Numbered from the stretch's first letter, positions 1 through 9,752 are shown. The stretch: 64,000 bases of DNA from Clostridium sp. Marseille-P2415 (GCF_900155545.1 NZ_LT732526.1:2968656-3032655); one strand, 5' to 3'. Program-made: numbers and translations. Notes: a model not told the origin generated them from the letters alone.

Positions 1-238
1 TTTTATCAAAATGTTCTTCCAAATACAGAGACAATTTTTTGTACAAGTCGAAGTCTTCTGCATAAATTGCAATATCAATATCACTCACTCCTTCTACATA
101 CTGCGTTGTCAAATAACTGCCAAACACGAAAACATTATATCCCGTTTCACCAAACTGGCTTTCCACTTCCTTTTGTAAATCCAGTAGTTCATACAGATGG
201 CTCATCGCTTTATCCTTTGCCGCGTTATCTACTGCCAT
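1..238 (-). CDS. Nucleotidyltransferase-domain protein, 5' part only
   Basis: An open frame starts at the ATG at 238 and runs off the left edge of the window, so about 79 N-terminal residues are visible. A GGGAGG ribosome binding site lies just upstream. Residues about 35-55 read VFGSY followed by VSDIDIAIY, which is the G-S...D-x-D signature of the polymerase-beta nucleotidyltransferase fold (MNT/KNTase type); the two aspartates would bind metal. The substrate cannot be told from this part. Such domains occur in minimal nucleotidyltransferase antitoxins, aminoglycoside adenylyltransferases and larger enzymes. It is transcribed away from the sugar transporter operon and looks independent of it. 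Confidence 0.6.
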   Translation of the reverse strand, partial: MAVDNAAKDKAMSHLYELLDLQKEVESQFGETGYNVFVFGSYLTTQYVEGVSDIDIAIYAEDFDLYKKLSLYLEEHFDK

Positions 239-338
239 ATTCACCAGAAGCCTCCCTTCTGTGGTTTGTTTATATATTATATCCCATCTAACGCAGAGTT
301 ACAACATATATCACATTTCTTACAAACAGCTCTTACAA

Positions 339-362
339 ACAGCAGCAGGGATAAGCTGCTTT
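339..362 (-). terminator. Weak hairpin after the mmsB-like permease
   Basis: A 6-bp stem (AGCAGC at 341-346, GCTGCT at 355-360) lies directly downstream of the permease stop codon. The following bases on the minus strand are only moderately T-rich, so this is a possible rather than a convincing terminator. Confidence 0.3.
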
Positions 363-365
363 CTT

Positions 366-1541
366 CTATTGTTTCACAATAAACGATTTTCTCTTACTCA
401 CCACATCAAAAATTACCGCTGCCAGAAGAACCGCCCCCTTTACCACCTTCTGCAGGTTCTGATCCACTCCCATGATACTCATGCCAAGATTTAAAACCCC
501 CATCAGGGCCGCACCGACAATCACTCCCGGTACGGTTCCGGTACCTCCGTATGCGGAAGCACCTCCGATGAAACAGGCGCCGATGGCATCCATTTCATAG
601 TTATTTCCGGCTGTCGGGTTTGCGGAGTTCAAACGGGCCACAGTTACCATGCCCGCCACTGCGGCTAACAGTCCCATATTTAAGTAAGCAAGGAAATATA
701 CCTTATTGGTGTCGATACCGGAGAGTCTCGTTGCTTTCTCATTCCCGCCCACCGCGTAGAAATAACGTCCTGTGGTGGTTTTGGAAGAAATATAACTATA
801 AATTCCGATGATCACAGTTACCCAGATGAGTGCATTGGGAATTCCCTTATATCTGGCCAGCTTATACATAAAGAATAAGACAACGGCACTGATCAGACTC
901 ATCTTGATTGCCATGCCTCCAATCGGATCCACCCGGTACCCTTTTTGAAGCTTTTTTCTGCGGTTCAAAAGTTCCAGAACGATAAAGATCAGGCAGGCAA
1001 GGATTCCCGCCAGAAAGCAGGTCAGGTTAAAGCCCTGTATCCCGAACAGGTCCGGAACATAGGTATTAAACAGGTTTAAAAACGGATCCGGAATGGGGGA
1101 CAAGGTCATGCCCTGCAGGACCACATTGGATAAACCGCGGAACATGAGCATGCCGGCCAGAGTCACGATAAAGGGAGGGATCCGTACATAGGCGATCCAG
1201 AAGCCCTGCCATGCACCTGCCAGAATGCCGATGATCAGCATTGACAACAGGGTCAGATAGGGATTGATTCCCATGGTGATCATCATGCTTCCGCCGACAG
1301 CTCCTACAAAACACACCACAGAGCCTACGGATAAGTCGATGTTGCCTCCGGTGAGGATGCAAAAGAGCATGCCGGTAGCCAGAATAAACACGTAGGCGTT
1401 CTGCGCAATTAAGTTATTTACATTCTGGGGCAGAAGCATTTTCCCGCCTGTATTGACTGTGAAAAGAATGATTACAACAGCAAGAACAATTACCATTGTA
1501 TATTTTTTTAATCCCTCAGATAATTTCATCTTATTCTCCAT
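366..1541 (-). CDS. mmsB: Monosaccharide ABC transporter permease (MmsB/GguB/XylH type)
   Basis: This 391-residue polytopic membrane protein belongs to the ribose/xylose/galactose permease family (BPD_transp_2). It has about ten hydrophobic segments and the family motif GGNIDLSVGS near residues 65-75. It would form the membrane channel of a CUT2-type sugar importer together with the ATPase encoded 18 bases upstream and the binding protein before that. The length fits the MmsB/GguB subgroup, which is longer than RbsC. The sugar is not certain; the XylF-like binding proteins and the sensor module next door suggest xylose or a related pentose or galactose. It is the last gene of the operon. Confidence 0.85.
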   Translation of the reverse strand: MENKMKLSEGLKKYTMVIVLAVVIILFTVNTGGKMLLPQNVNNLIAQNAYVFILATGMLFCILTGGNIDLSVGSVVCFVGAVGGSMMITMGINPYLTLLSMLIIGILAGAWQGFWIAYVRIPPFIVTLAGMLMFRGLSNVVLQGMTLSPIPDPFLNLFNTYVPDLFGIQGFNLTCFLAGILACLIFIVLELLNRRKKLQKGYRVDPIGGMAIKMSLISAVVLFFMYKLARYKGIPNALIWVTVIIGIYSYISSKTTTGRYFYAVGGNEKATRLSGIDTNKVYFLAYLNMGLLAAVAGMVTVARLNSANPTAGNNYEMDAIGACFIGGASAYGGTGTVPGVIVGAALMGVLNLGMSIMGVDQNLQKVVKGAVLLAAVIFDVVSKRKSFIVKQ

Positions 1542-1559
1542 GTTCTACTCACCTTTCCT

Positions 1560-3134
1560 CTAATTTACCCGTTCTTTCCGGCATACAGGTATCCCCTCAG
1601 GGTGTTTATCTGATTTTAAGATACAGGCCATGATTTTCTCCTGGGTCGCCTCGTCCGCACTGACCTCTCCCACCATCCTGCCTTCGTTCATAATATAGAT
1701 GCGGTCCGACATCCCCAGTACCTCCGGAAGCTCGGAGGAGATCATGATGACAGATTTTCCTTCCGCAGCCAGGCGGTTGATGATGCAGTAAATTTCGTAT
1801 TTTGCGCCCACATCGATTCCTCTGGTGGGTTCATCTAAGATCAGAATATCCGGCTCGGCAAACATCCATTTTGAAAGAAGCACCTTCTGCTGGTTCCCGC
1901 CGCTTAAGTTGCCTACGTTCTGTTCCACACTGGGGCATTTTGTCTTAAGCTTTTCCCGGTAATCCTCAGCCACCGCATATTCCTTATCCTTGTCAATAAC
2001 GGTATGGCGGCTGACGGCCTGCAAATTGGCCAGGGTCGTATTGATCCTTATGGGATTGCCTAATATCAGGCCATTGCCTTTCCGGTCTTCCGTCACATAA
2101 GCCAGCCTGTGGCGTATGGCATCCCGGACCGAATGCAAGGTTACCTCTTCCCCATTGATGCGCACCGTTCCGGAAATGTTAACGCCGTAACTCTTTCCGA
2201 ATATGCTCATGGCAAGCTCTGTTCTCCCGGCTCCCATCAGGCCGCAGATCCCCACAACTTCCCCTTTTCTGACATAAAAAGAAACATCACTGACAACCTT
2301 CCGGTCCGAATATAAGGGATGATATGCATTCCAGTGTTCCACTTCCATGGCTTTGCCGCCGATTTTCACGTCACAGCGGCCTGGGAAACGGTCCACCAGT
2401 TCCCTTCCCACCATGCCCTTTATAATGCGGTCTTCCGTTATGGTATCCTTTTTCCGGTCCAGGGTTTCTATGGTCCGGCCGTCGCGGATGACAGTGATCT
2501 TATCCGCCACATAGGCAATTTCATTCAGTTTATGAGAAATGATGATGGAGGTCATTCCCTCTGATTTAAATTTTAATAAAAGCTCCAGAAGAGCTTTTGA
2601 ATCATCTTCATTTAATGATGCAGTCGGTTCATCCAGAATCAGCAGCCGGGCACGCTTTGCAAGTGCCTTTGCGATTTCCACCAGCTGCTGCTTTCCCACA
2701 CTGATATCCTTGATCAATGTATGGGAAGTTTCCGTAAGTCCCACCGTTTTTAAATATTCATCCGCCTCCCCATACGTTTCGCTCCAATTGATCGCATACT
2801 TTCTTCCCTTTTCATTTCCCAGATACATGTTTTCGGCAATCGTCATATAGGGTACAAGAGCCAGCTCCTGATGAATGATGACGATTCCTTTCTGTTCGCT
2901 GTCGCTGATACGGTTAAATTTGCAGATTTCCCCATTGTAAATAATATCTCCCTCATAGGTCCCATAGGGATAAATGCCGCTGAGCACGTTCATCAGGGTA
3001 GACTTGCCCGCTCCATTTTCGCCCACCAGGGCATGGATCCCGCCCTCCTCTACCTGAAGGTTTACATCATCCAGAGCCTTGACGCCCGGAAATGTCTTGG
3101 TTATGTTCTTCATTTCCAAAAGTATTTTTGCCAA
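1560..3134 (-). CDS. mmsA: Monosaccharide ABC transporter ATP-binding protein (MmsA/GguA)
   Basis: This is a duplicated ABC ATPase of about 524 residues, typical of CUT2 sugar importers such as MmsA, XylG and RbsA. The first half has Walker [10 protein letters not shown] near residue 40 and the second half has the signature LSGGNQQKV. The start is placed at a TTG at 3134 because GGGAGGGG lies just before it and the protein then begins at the usual family position. An ATG at 3173 in the same frame would add 13 residues, but it has no ribosome binding site and lies inside a hairpin. It energises uptake through the downstream permease. Confidence 0.87.
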   Translation of the reverse strand: MAKILLEMKNITKTFPGVKALDDVNLQVEEGGIHALVGENGAGKSTLMNVLSGIYPYGTYEGDIIYNGEICKFNRISDSEQKGIVIIHQELALVPYMTIAENMYLGNEKGRKYAINWSETYGEADEYLKTVGLTETSHTLIKDISVGKQQLVEIAKALAKRARLLILDEPTASLNEDDSKALLELLLKFKSEGMTSIIISHKLNEIAYVADKITVIRDGRTIETLDRKKDTITEDRIIKGMVGRELVDRFPGRCDVKIGGKAMEVEHWNAYHPLYSDRKVVSDVSFYVRKGEVVGICGLMGAGRTELAMSIFGKSYGVNISGTVRINGEEVTLHSVRDAIRHRLAYVTEDRKGNGLILGNPIRINTTLANLQAVSRHTVIDKDKEYAVAEDYREKLKTKCPSVEQNVGNLSGGNQQKVLLSKWMFAEPDILILDEPTRGIDVGAKYEIYCIINRLAAEGKSVIMISSELPEVLGMSDRIYIMNEGRMVGEVSADEATQEKIMACILKSDKHPEGIPVCRKERVN

Positions 3135-3164
3135 GATTGCCCCTCCCTTGCCGTCATTTCTTAA

Positions 3165-3195
3165 GGACGGCATCCACGCCTTTAAGAAGCCGTCC
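3165..3195 (-). terminator. Intercistronic hairpin between binding protein and ATPase genes
   Basis: A perfect 7-bp inverted repeat (GGACGGC at 3165-3171, GCCGTCC at 3189-3195) sits in the gap between the binding-protein gene and the ATPase gene. It has no long T-run. Hairpins in this position are known in sugar ABC operons, where they let the binding protein be made in excess by partial termination or by protecting the upstream mRNA. That role is inferred here. Confidence 0.4.
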
Positions 3196-3215
3196 CCATT
3201 AGGAAATCATTTCGG

Positions 3216-4376
3216 TTACTTTAACTGGTCCTCCGTATAATAACCGGAAGTAATTAACAGGTCTTTGTAGTTGTCAGTCGTTACAACCACCGGATCACAT
3301 AAGTAGGTTGGGATGATTCCGGTTCCGTTGTCATAGGACTTGGTATCGTTGATCTCCGCTTCCCCGCCCTGCATAACGGAATCCACCATCTTTACGACCT
3401 GGGAAGCAAGGGTACGGGTATCCTTAAAGATGCTCATTGCCTGTTTTCCCTGCAGCATGTTCTTTACATTGGCAATGTCACAGTCCTGACCGGTGACGAT
3501 CGGATACTTCCCGGTATAGGAAGACGCCAGGGCGTTCTCAACTCCCAGGGCAGTGGAATCGTTGGAGCAGAGGACTGCATCCAGTACGGTTCCGTCGGAA
3601 TAGTTGCCTGCAATGATGGTATCCATACGGTTCTGGGCCTTTTCGGAATCCCAGTTGGCGGTGGCTGCCTGCTCAAAAGCAGTCTGGCCGGATTTTACTT
3701 TCAGCTTGCCGCTGTCAATGTATTTCTGAAGGACATCCATGGCCCCTCCAAAAAAGAAATTACAGTTGTTATCGGCCGGGTCGCCGGTAAACAGTTCGAT
3801 GTTCTTCGGTTCCGTGGCTGATTCAAGGCCCAGAGCCTCTACCAGGTATTCGCCCTGTTTCTGTCCGACTTTATAGTTGTCAAAGGTTGCATAATAGGTA
3901 ACTGCATCGGAGTTCATGATCAGACGGTCATAGGAGATGACCGGAATTCCCATGGCTTTCGCCTGGCTTAACGGCTCACCCAGGGAACTTCCGTCGATGG
4001 ATGCGATCACTAACATCTGGCAGCCATTGGAAATCATGTTTTCAACCTGGGATACCTGGGTCTGGACATCATTGCTGGCATACTGTAAGTCTACCTTGTA
4101 TCCGGCGGATTCCAGCTCCTTCTTCATGTTTGACCCATCCTGGTTCCATCTCTGCAGATCCTTGGTGGGCATGGCAACGCCGATCAGGGTTCCTTCTCCT
4201 TTAGCCGCCTTGGTCTCCTCCGTCTTGCTCTCAGAAGCCTGGGCTGACTCGCCGGCGGCGGCAGTTGTCTGCGTCTCTTTGTTTTCCGGTGCGGAGTTTG
4301 TCTGGCTTCCGCATCCGGCCAGCATCCCGGCTGTCAGGGCAAGGGTCATTGCAGCTGCTAAAAATTTCTTTTTCAT
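3216..4376 (-). CDS. Monosaccharide-binding lipoprotein (ChvE/XylF type)
   Basis: This is a secreted substrate-binding protein of 386 residues with a type II signal peptide whose lipobox LAGC ends at Cys22. A linker rich in Ala, Ser, Thr and Glu follows, then a periplasmic-binding-protein type I domain. Motifs such as YDRLI and GQDCD match multiple-monosaccharide and xylose binding proteins of the ChvE/XylF family. The start at 4376 is chosen because GGAGGAGG lies about 10 bases upstream; an in-frame ATG 21 bases earlier lacks such a site. It is the first gene of the mmsA-mmsB operon and follows a terminator, so it probably has its own promoter controlled by the upstream response regulator. 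Confidence 0.87.
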   Translation of the reverse strand: MKKKFLAAAMTLALTAGMLAGCGSQTNSAPENKETQTTAAAGESAQASESKTEETKAAKGEGTLIGVAMPTKDLQRWNQDGSNMKKELESAGYKVDLQYASNDVQTQVSQVENMISNGCQMLVIASIDGSSLGEPLSQAKAMGIPVISYDRLIMNSDAVTYYATFDNYKVGQKQGEYLVEALGLESATEPKNIELFTGDPADNNCNFFFGGAMDVLQKYIDSGKLKVKSGQTAFEQAATANWDSEKAQNRMDTIIAGNYSDGTVLDAVLCSNDSTALGVENALASSYTGKYPIVTGQDCDIANVKNMLQGKQAMSIFKDTRTLASQVVKMVDSVMQGGEAEINDTKSYDNGTGIIPTYLCDPVVVTTDNYKDLLITSGYYTEDQLK

Positions 4377-4477
4377 GGTTTTTTGTTCCTCCTCCAATAC
4401 TTGTTTTTTGATGATCCTATCCTATCACGAACAGAACAGGACTTGTTTGCGAACCGTTAGCACGTATTGATCCACAT

Positions 4478-4510
4478 GAAAAAAAGCCCTGACGGCCCAG
4501 GACTTTTTCG
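4478..4510 (-). terminator. Rho-independent terminator separating sensor operon from transporter operon
   Basis: On the minus strand an 8-bp stem (4498-4505 with 4484-4491, one G-U pair) is followed by seven T residues. It lies just after the XylF-like lipoprotein gene and before the transporter operon, so the two units are probably transcribed separately. Confidence 0.75.
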
Positions 4511-4523
4511 CGGCAAAATAATG

Positions 4524-5576
4524 CTACTGCTGTTTTACATTGAGATATACATCCTCACGGGCATGGAATCCCCCCTGAATGATGACATCATCCATATTTT
4601 CTTTGGTGACTGCCACCGGTTTTAACTCCAAAAAGGGGACATCATAGGTTCCGTCATGAATAGTCTTGTCACCCCCCTTTAAGGGTTCCCCTCTCCCCAG
4701 CATTACCGCGTATTCCGCAGCCAGTCTGGCCTCTTCCTCAATGGACTTAAAGGCCGTCATGTTCTGGGTCCCTTCCATGATCCGCTGGCACGCCATCAGA
4801 TCCCCATCCTGACCCACCAGGCAGACCTTTCCAGCCATCCGGTCTTCTGCCAGCGCCCGGAAGACCTGGGTTGCCAGATCATCGTTGCCGCACATGATCC
4901 CTCTTACATCCGGGTATTTCTCAAGCGCTTCCTTTGCATAATCAAAGGCATGCTCCGCAAGCCAGCCCTCGCAGTTGCTTTCATATACGACTTCCAGATT
5001 TTTTCCTTCTATTACCGAATCAAAGCCTTCCCGGACCATTTCCACATTATGGTCCGTCTCCGGCCCCTGGATCATGAAAATCTTTCCTCCTTCCGGAATG
5101 TCTCTGACCAGGCTTTCCGCCATCAGCCTCCCCACCTCTTTATTATCAAAGGATATGTACATATCGCAGTCCGCATTCTGCACCAGCCGGTCATAGCTCA
5201 TTGTCTTAATTCCCGCATCCTTTGCCTTTTTCATCACATCGGAAAGAGCCTCGCAATCTCCTGCTACCACCACAATGACATCCATCTGCTTTTTGATGAA
5301 ATATTTTATCTGCTCGATCTGTTCGTTTACATCTCCGTTTGCATTCTGTACATTGACTTCGGCACCGTGCTCTTTTGCAGTGGATACAAAAATATCCCGG
5401 TCCCTGATCCAGCGTTCGATCACAAATGAGTCAATGCTTAAGCCGATCTGCAGGGGCCTTTCCTTTTCCCAGGCCTGGACGTCGGCCTCTGTTCCTGCCT
5501 CGGCTTTCCCGCAGCCTGCTGCCAGGGTACAGCAGAGCATAACCACAAGTAACAATCTCCCTCTCCACATTTTCAT
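4524..5576 (-). CDS. Second sugar-binding lipoprotein (XylF-like), in the sensor operon
   Basis: This is a 350-residue lipoprotein with lipobox LAAGC (Cys22) and a type I periplasmic-binding fold. Motifs SYDRLV, GNDDLA and GQDGD are shared with xylose-binding protein XylF and with the binding protein encoded by the next operon. The gene follows the response regulator by 5 bases and is clearly in the sensor operon rather than in the transporter operon. It could deliver sugar to the neighbouring permease as a second binding protein or assist the membrane sensor. The start is supported by GGGAGAGG upstream. The exact sugar is not deducible. Confidence 0.82.
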   Translation of the reverse strand: MKMWRGRLLLVVMLCCTLAAGCGKAEAGTEADVQAWEKERPLQIGLSIDSFVIERWIRDRDIFVSTAKEHGAEVNVQNANGDVNEQIEQIKYFIKKQMDVIVVVAGDCEALSDVMKKAKDAGIKTMSYDRLVQNADCDMYISFDNKEVGRLMAESLVRDIPEGGKIFMIQGPETDHNVEMVREGFDSVIEGKNLEVVYESNCEGWLAEHAFDYAKEALEKYPDVRGIMCGNDDLATQVFRALAEDRMAGKVCLVGQDGDLMACQRIMEGTQNMTAFKSIEEEARLAAEYAVMLGRGEPLKGGDKTIHDGTYDVPFLELKPVAVTKENMDDVIIQGGFHAREDVYLNVKQQ

Positions 5577-5581
5577 AACAC

Positions 5582-7168
5582 TTACCTCTCCCTATATTCA
5601 CTGGGCGTCATCCCTTCATACTTCTTGAAAATCCTGCTGAAATAATTGGGGTCACTGTAACCGGACATGACGCATATTTCCTTGATGCTGTATCTGGAAT
5701 CCTCCAGAAAGCGCCTTGCATGTTTGATCCTGGTTCTGGTTACATATTCTATAAAGTTTTCTCCCACCTCCTGTTTGAACAATTTGCTGAAATAATAAGG
5801 GCTGATATCCACCATTCTGGAAACGTCATCTAAGGAAATGTCCTTCGCATAATTTTCATCAATGTATCCCCTGACTCTGGAAGCTACATTTTCATACTCC
5901 TTTTCCCTGGATGTACTGATGTTTTCGCATATTTCCCTTGTCTTATTAAGAAACCAGCGTCTGAGCCCCTCTGCATCGGCCGCATCCCGGAGTTCCCTTA
6001 AATAATTCTCCCGGTAGCGGAAGCCATAGCGCATATTTCCTGCTTCAAATGCCCTTCTCTCAAGCCTCATGACCAGCTCCAGTATCTTGACTTCAATATT
6101 GGCCCGGACATCCCCGTCATGCATCAGCATCCAGTCAAAAAATTCATTGGCACAGGATAAGGCTCCATCCCGGTCCGCCTTTATTCCTCTTTCCAGATAC
6201 CGGTTTTCAAGGTCCAGCGGATATTCCCCGTCATAGTCCGACACAGCGGGAATATCCGTAATATGTACCACATGGCTGTCGCCTTCTCTTAAGGATTTTA
6301 TGGCTTCCTTATAGGAACCGCGGATCCCGGACAAGGGCTTTACCGACCCGATGCCTCCTCTGCATTTGACGTCCATGCTGTTTTCCAGCTTATGGATCAT
6401 ATTCCTGGTCCTTGTAATGATTTCCACCCGTTCCTCATACCGCACCTTTTCCTGTTCAAAGGAAAGGAACAAGACCAGCCGGTTCCCCATGGCCGGCCCG
6501 ATGACACAGTCAAAATAGTCTTTTACGATCTCCCTCACCATGGAATAGTACTTGTTCACCCGGACACCGACACCTATGGCATTGGTCATGGTTCCGCCTT
6601 CCATGCTGTCTCCGAATTCCAGCACGATCATAAAACCATAGGGTTTTTGTATATCCAGCATTTCAATATATCCGCTCCTGGCAGGATCCGAATCATCCTG
6701 AAGAATATTGTAGATAAAACCGCTCTCGATCATGGGAATCACGATTTCCAGCTTCTCCCGGATCTTTAGATCATCGCTTAATTTCTGCCTGGCTTCCTCC
6801 ACCTGGTGCATGGCCTTTATACAGGTATCCAGAATCTTCTTTTTGTTGACCGGCTTCATGATGAACTCCATGACCCCTAAGTTCACCGCTTCCTGGGCAT
6901 AGGAAAATTTATCAAAGGCCGTTATGATGATGAACACGATGGAGGGATTGAATTTACGGACCTCTTTAATCGCCTGGATCCCGCTTAATCCGGGCATCTG
7001 GATATCCACAAAGGCAATGTCGGGACGGAAGGAGCCGGCCTGCTCGATGACCGCTCTCCCGGTCTTAACGCAGACTATTTCACAATCACTCCCGAAATTT
7101 GACTGTATGATATTTCTTATGGATTCCAGCATGATCCCTTCATCATCAGCTACCAGTATCCGAAACAT
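5582..7168 (-). CDS. AraC-type response regulator (YesN family)
   Basis: This 528-residue protein has an N-terminal receiver domain with the acidic pair at residues 8-9, phosphoacceptor Asp55 in FVDIQMPG and conserved Lys105 in MKPVN. A central linker region follows, then a C-terminal AraC/XylS double helix-turn-helix over the last 100 residues. The start at 7168 (protein beginning MFRIL) is chosen because AGAGGGGG lies 8 bases upstream. It overlaps the end of the kinase gene by 23 bases, which implies translational coupling. It would be phosphorylated by that kinase and activate the sugar transporter operon, as YesN does in XylFII-LytS-YesN modules; the activation is inferred from synteny. 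Confidence 0.88.
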   Translation of the reverse strand: MFRILVADDEGIMLESIRNIIQSNFGSDCEIVCVKTGRAVIEQAGSFRPDIAFVDIQMPGLSGIQAIKEVRKFNPSIVFIIITAFDKFSYAQEAVNLGVMEFIMKPVNKKKILDTCIKAMHQVEEARQKLSDDLKIREKLEIVIPMIESGFIYNILQDDSDPARSGYIEMLDIQKPYGFMIVLEFGDSMEGGTMTNAIGVGVRVNKYYSMVREIVKDYFDCVIGPAMGNRLVLFLSFEQEKVRYEERVEIITRTRNMIHKLENSMDVKCRGGIGSVKPLSGIRGSYKEAIKSLREGDSHVVHITDIPAVSDYDGEYPLDLENRYLERGIKADRDGALSCANEFFDWMLMHDGDVRANIEVKILELVMRLERRAFEAGNMRYGFRYRENYLRELRDAADAEGLRRWFLNKTREICENISTSREKEYENVASRVRGYIDENYAKDISLDDVSRMVDISPYYFSKLFKQEVGENFIEYVTRTRIKHARRFLEDSRYSIKEICVMSGYSDPNYFSRIFKKYEGMTPSEYRER

Positions 7169-8657
7169 GTACATTTCCCCCTCTCTTTGGTATCCGTAAA
7201 ACCACCGCAGTTCCTTTGTCTTCCCCCTCACTGAAGATATGGAAAATCCCGTCATCCTTGTAATAAAGGCTCAAACGGGATATGACATTGTGAAGACCTA
7301 TTCCGGTGGAATCCGCTTCTTCTGCCGTCTGTCCGCCGGCACGGATCCTTTCAAGCTTTTCCTTTTCCATGCCTTTCCCATTATCCTCAATGCGGATTTC
7401 GATCTCTTCCGGGCAGTTCTTTACGGTCAGGTGAATTTTTCCCGGCCAGTCAATGTTCCGGATTCCGTGGTTCACCGCATTCTCAACCAGAGGCTGCAGG
7501 ATCATGCTTGGAATGGAAATATCCATTGCCCCCTCATCGATCCGGGAATCGTACCGGATGTCTCCTGCGAAACGGACATTCAATATATAGATGTAATTCT
7601 CCACGGTTTCGACCTCTTCACGGATCGTGGCATCTTCCGAACCTTTTTTCACATTATAGCGGAAAAAATCCGCCATTTTTTCCATAAATACCGAGGTTTT
7701 TTCCGCATCCTCCATCATGGCAAGCTGAACCCCTGCATTTAAGCAGTTAAAAAGAAAATGAGGATTGATCTGAAACTGTAAGTATTTTAACTGAGCTTCT
7801 TTTAAATGATTTTCCATTAAGAGCTCCCGCTCCTTCATCTCCTGTTCCTTCTCCGCGCTCTCCTTAATTTTATTCACGTACTCGTCCAGACTGTCCACCA
7901 TCTGATTAAATGTACCGGTTACGATCCCCAGTTCATCTCCTGCACGGATAGGCGGCACCTTAACATGGAAATTTCCCTGGCCCACCAATTTGGCCGTATG
8001 GGCCAGATCGGTAAGGGGAGTAACAATGTCTTTTGTCATCATCATCATGACCGTTATGCTGATGATCATAACAATGACCAGAATAACGGAGCTTATGACT
8101 TCCAGATACTGAAGGGCTGCCTGCAGGGTCTGATAACTGGCGGAATTGTTCTTAAACTGCTGGCTGTTTAAGACCGAAATGTCATGGTTGATGAACTGGT
8201 AAAGCTTTAAGGCTGCTTCATAGGAGCTTTTATACTTTTCCACGTTCTGGCCGCGTTTTGCCTGTACGGTCTCATCAGTCAGCCTTAAGTAGCTGTCCGA
8301 CATATTATGGATATTTTTTTCAAGAATCTGGATCTGGTTGTCCGTTACCGCAACGCTTAACCCCTCTAACAGCTTCCTGTAATCCTGTTCGGCCCGGTAA
8401 TAGTCGTTTAAGGACTCGGAATCCTTTACCTGCAGGTATTTATACATGTAATTCTGAACACCGGTGAGTGCGTCGGAGAGCTCGTTTAAATTGACATTGC
8501 TCATATATACGGAATTCATCCGCTCCACCATCTGGTTGATCTGGGCATAAATGAACAGATTGCTGGCAAAGAGCACAACTGCCGTCACAGCAATTTCCAA
8601 AAAAAGCTTGCGCGTAATGGGAAGGTTTTCCCACAGATGTTTCCAATTATTTTTCAT
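7146..8657 (-). CDS. Sensor histidine kinase (LytS/YesM type)
   Basis: This 503-residue membrane kinase has a transmembrane helix near residues 18-40, an extracytoplasmic domain of about 145 residues and a second helix near 186-208. A HAMP domain follows, then a His_kinase domain with QINPHFLFN (His300) and an ATPase domain containing EDNGKGM. The start at 8657 has GGAG upstream, and the first codons overlap the last codons of the sensor gene by 11 bases, so the two are translationally coupled. Family knowledge: in clostridial XylFII-LytS pairs the binding protein contacts the extracytoplasmic part of the kinase and passes on sugar binding. That contact is inferred for this pair. Confidence 0.88.
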   Translation of the reverse strand: MKNNWKHLWENLPITRKLFLEIAVTAVVLFASNLFIYAQINQMVERMNSVYMSNVNLNELSDALTGVQNYMYKYLQVKDSESLNDYYRAEQDYRKLLEGLSVAVTDNQIQILEKNIHNMSDSYLRLTDETVQAKRGQNVEKYKSSYEAALKLYQFINHDISVLNSQQFKNNSASYQTLQAALQYLEVISSVILVIVMIISITVMMMMTKDIVTPLTDLAHTAKLVGQGNFHVKVPPIRAGDELGIVTGTFNQMVDSLDEYVNKIKESAEKEQEMKERELLMENHLKEAQLKYLQFQINPHFLFNCLNAGVQLAMMEDAEKTSVFMEKMADFFRYNVKKGSEDATIREEVETVENYIYILNVRFAGDIRYDSRIDEGAMDISIPSMILQPLVENAVNHGIRNIDWPGKIHLTVKNCPEEIEIRIEDNGKGMEKEKLERIRAGGQTAEEADSTGIGLHNVISRLSLYYKDDGIFHIFSEGEDKGTAVVLRIPKRGGNVHVSDTGS

Positions 8658-9687
8658 AGCCGCTCCACTGATTACTGATAAAATCCGAGGCATTTTCCTT
8701 TGTTACAAACTGTAAATCCACGCTGTAAAAGGAATTGGTCCTTCCGTCGTGTATGGACTCCGTAAGAGCCTGCACACTGTATTTTCCCATCTGTCTGGTG
8801 TCAATGCAGAGTGTCATGGCCATGGTCCCCTTACGGACCGCATCTAAGGTGGCCTTTGATTTATAATAACCGATCACCTGGGTCTCACCGACGCAGTTAT
8901 AATCAATAACCGCCTGATATACAGCTTCCGTATCCACCTCGTCCATGCAGATAATGATATCCGGGGGACCCTGGCTGTTTTGAAATAAGCTCCGCACGAT
9001 TTCCTCGGATTCAAAGGCCCTGCCGGACGGGATTTTGATTTCTTCGATTTTGATCCGGTTCCCGGTCTCGCTTGATGTGATGATCCGGTTATTGATCTGG
9101 CTCAATATCTGGGACTGGTTGCTGTCAATGGAATTATCGTGCAAGAGCATCATTGCCCTGGTTTTCTTTGAATTTTTCGGGAGCATATTTAAAATCTGGT
9201 TTCCATATTCCTGTCCAAGCTGATAGGAATTGATCCCCACATAGCTTTTGCGGTCCGTGGTGGGAGCATCGTTCAATATGGTGACCACAGGAATTCCCCT
9301 GGCAGTTGCTTCATTGATCCGTTCCTCCAACCGGGCTTCTCCGGTAAATTCCAAAAGGATCCCATCCACCCTGGCCGCTATGCTCATATCCATAAAGTCT
9401 ACGGTGGTATATTCTGACGACTGGTTTTTTCCTTTCAGTTCTACATAAGCATCGTGCAGGGCCGCTTCCTCCCGGACGCTTTCGTACACATCATTCCAGA
9501 ACTGGGAATCCAGATTATTTATGATCATGACGTAATGATACCGGTAGGTATTGGTATTTTCCGCATGCTCCACACCGATTTTTTTTAGAACGTACCCATA
9601 AAAGGATGAGGTCAGCAGTGTGAGGAACACGATACCGAACAAACCGCTAAACACCAGCAGAAGCAGGCTTTTCTTTCTATTGTCCAT
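8647..9687 (-). CDS. Membrane-anchored sugar-binding sensor protein (XylFII-like)
   Basis: The 346-residue protein has one uncleaved hydrophobic segment at about residues 8-30 and a type I periplasmic-binding domain outside the membrane. There is no lipobox cysteine, unlike the two transporter-type binding proteins nearby. Motifs such as GQEYGNQIL and IICMDEVD fit LacI/RbsB-like binding domains. It is the first gene of an operon with the kinase, regulator and a second binding protein. The architecture and order match XylFII, the D-xylose sensor that works with LytS in Clostridium beijerinckii. The ligand here is inferred, not shown. Confidence 0.8.
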   Translation of the reverse strand: MDNRKKSLLLLVFSGLFGIVFLTLLTSSFYGYVLKKIGVEHAENTNTYRYHYVMIINNLDSQFWNDVYESVREEAALHDAYVELKGKNQSSEYTTVDFMDMSIAARVDGILLEFTGEARLEERINEATARGIPVVTILNDAPTTDRKSYVGINSYQLGQEYGNQILNMLPKNSKKTRAMMLLHDNSIDSNQSQILSQINNRIITSSETGNRIKIEEIKIPSGRAFESEEIVRSLFQNSQGPPDIIICMDEVDTEAVYQAVIDYNCVGETQVIGYYKSKATLDAVRKGTMAMTLCIDTRQMGKYSVQALTESIHDGRTNSFYSVDLQFVTKENASDFISNQWSGYEK

Positions 9688-9723
9688 GGTGGTTGCCCTC
9701 TTTATTAATATTGTAATAAAATT

Positions 9724-9752
9724 ATTATACTAAATTGGAGGGGAAAACGTAA
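9724..9752 (-). promoter_or_regulatory. Promoter of the sugar-sensor operon
   Basis: On the minus strand a perfect TATAAT (9729-9724) stands 17 bases after TTACGT (9752-9747). It lies about 35 bases upstream of the sensor start codon and is the only good sigma-A match in the gap. Confidence 0.55.

Noticed and set aside
3937-4470. A 177-codon plus-strand frame opposite the ChvE-like gene
   Set aside because: It is antisense to a clear lipoprotein gene and has no ribosome binding site, so it is a shadow frame.
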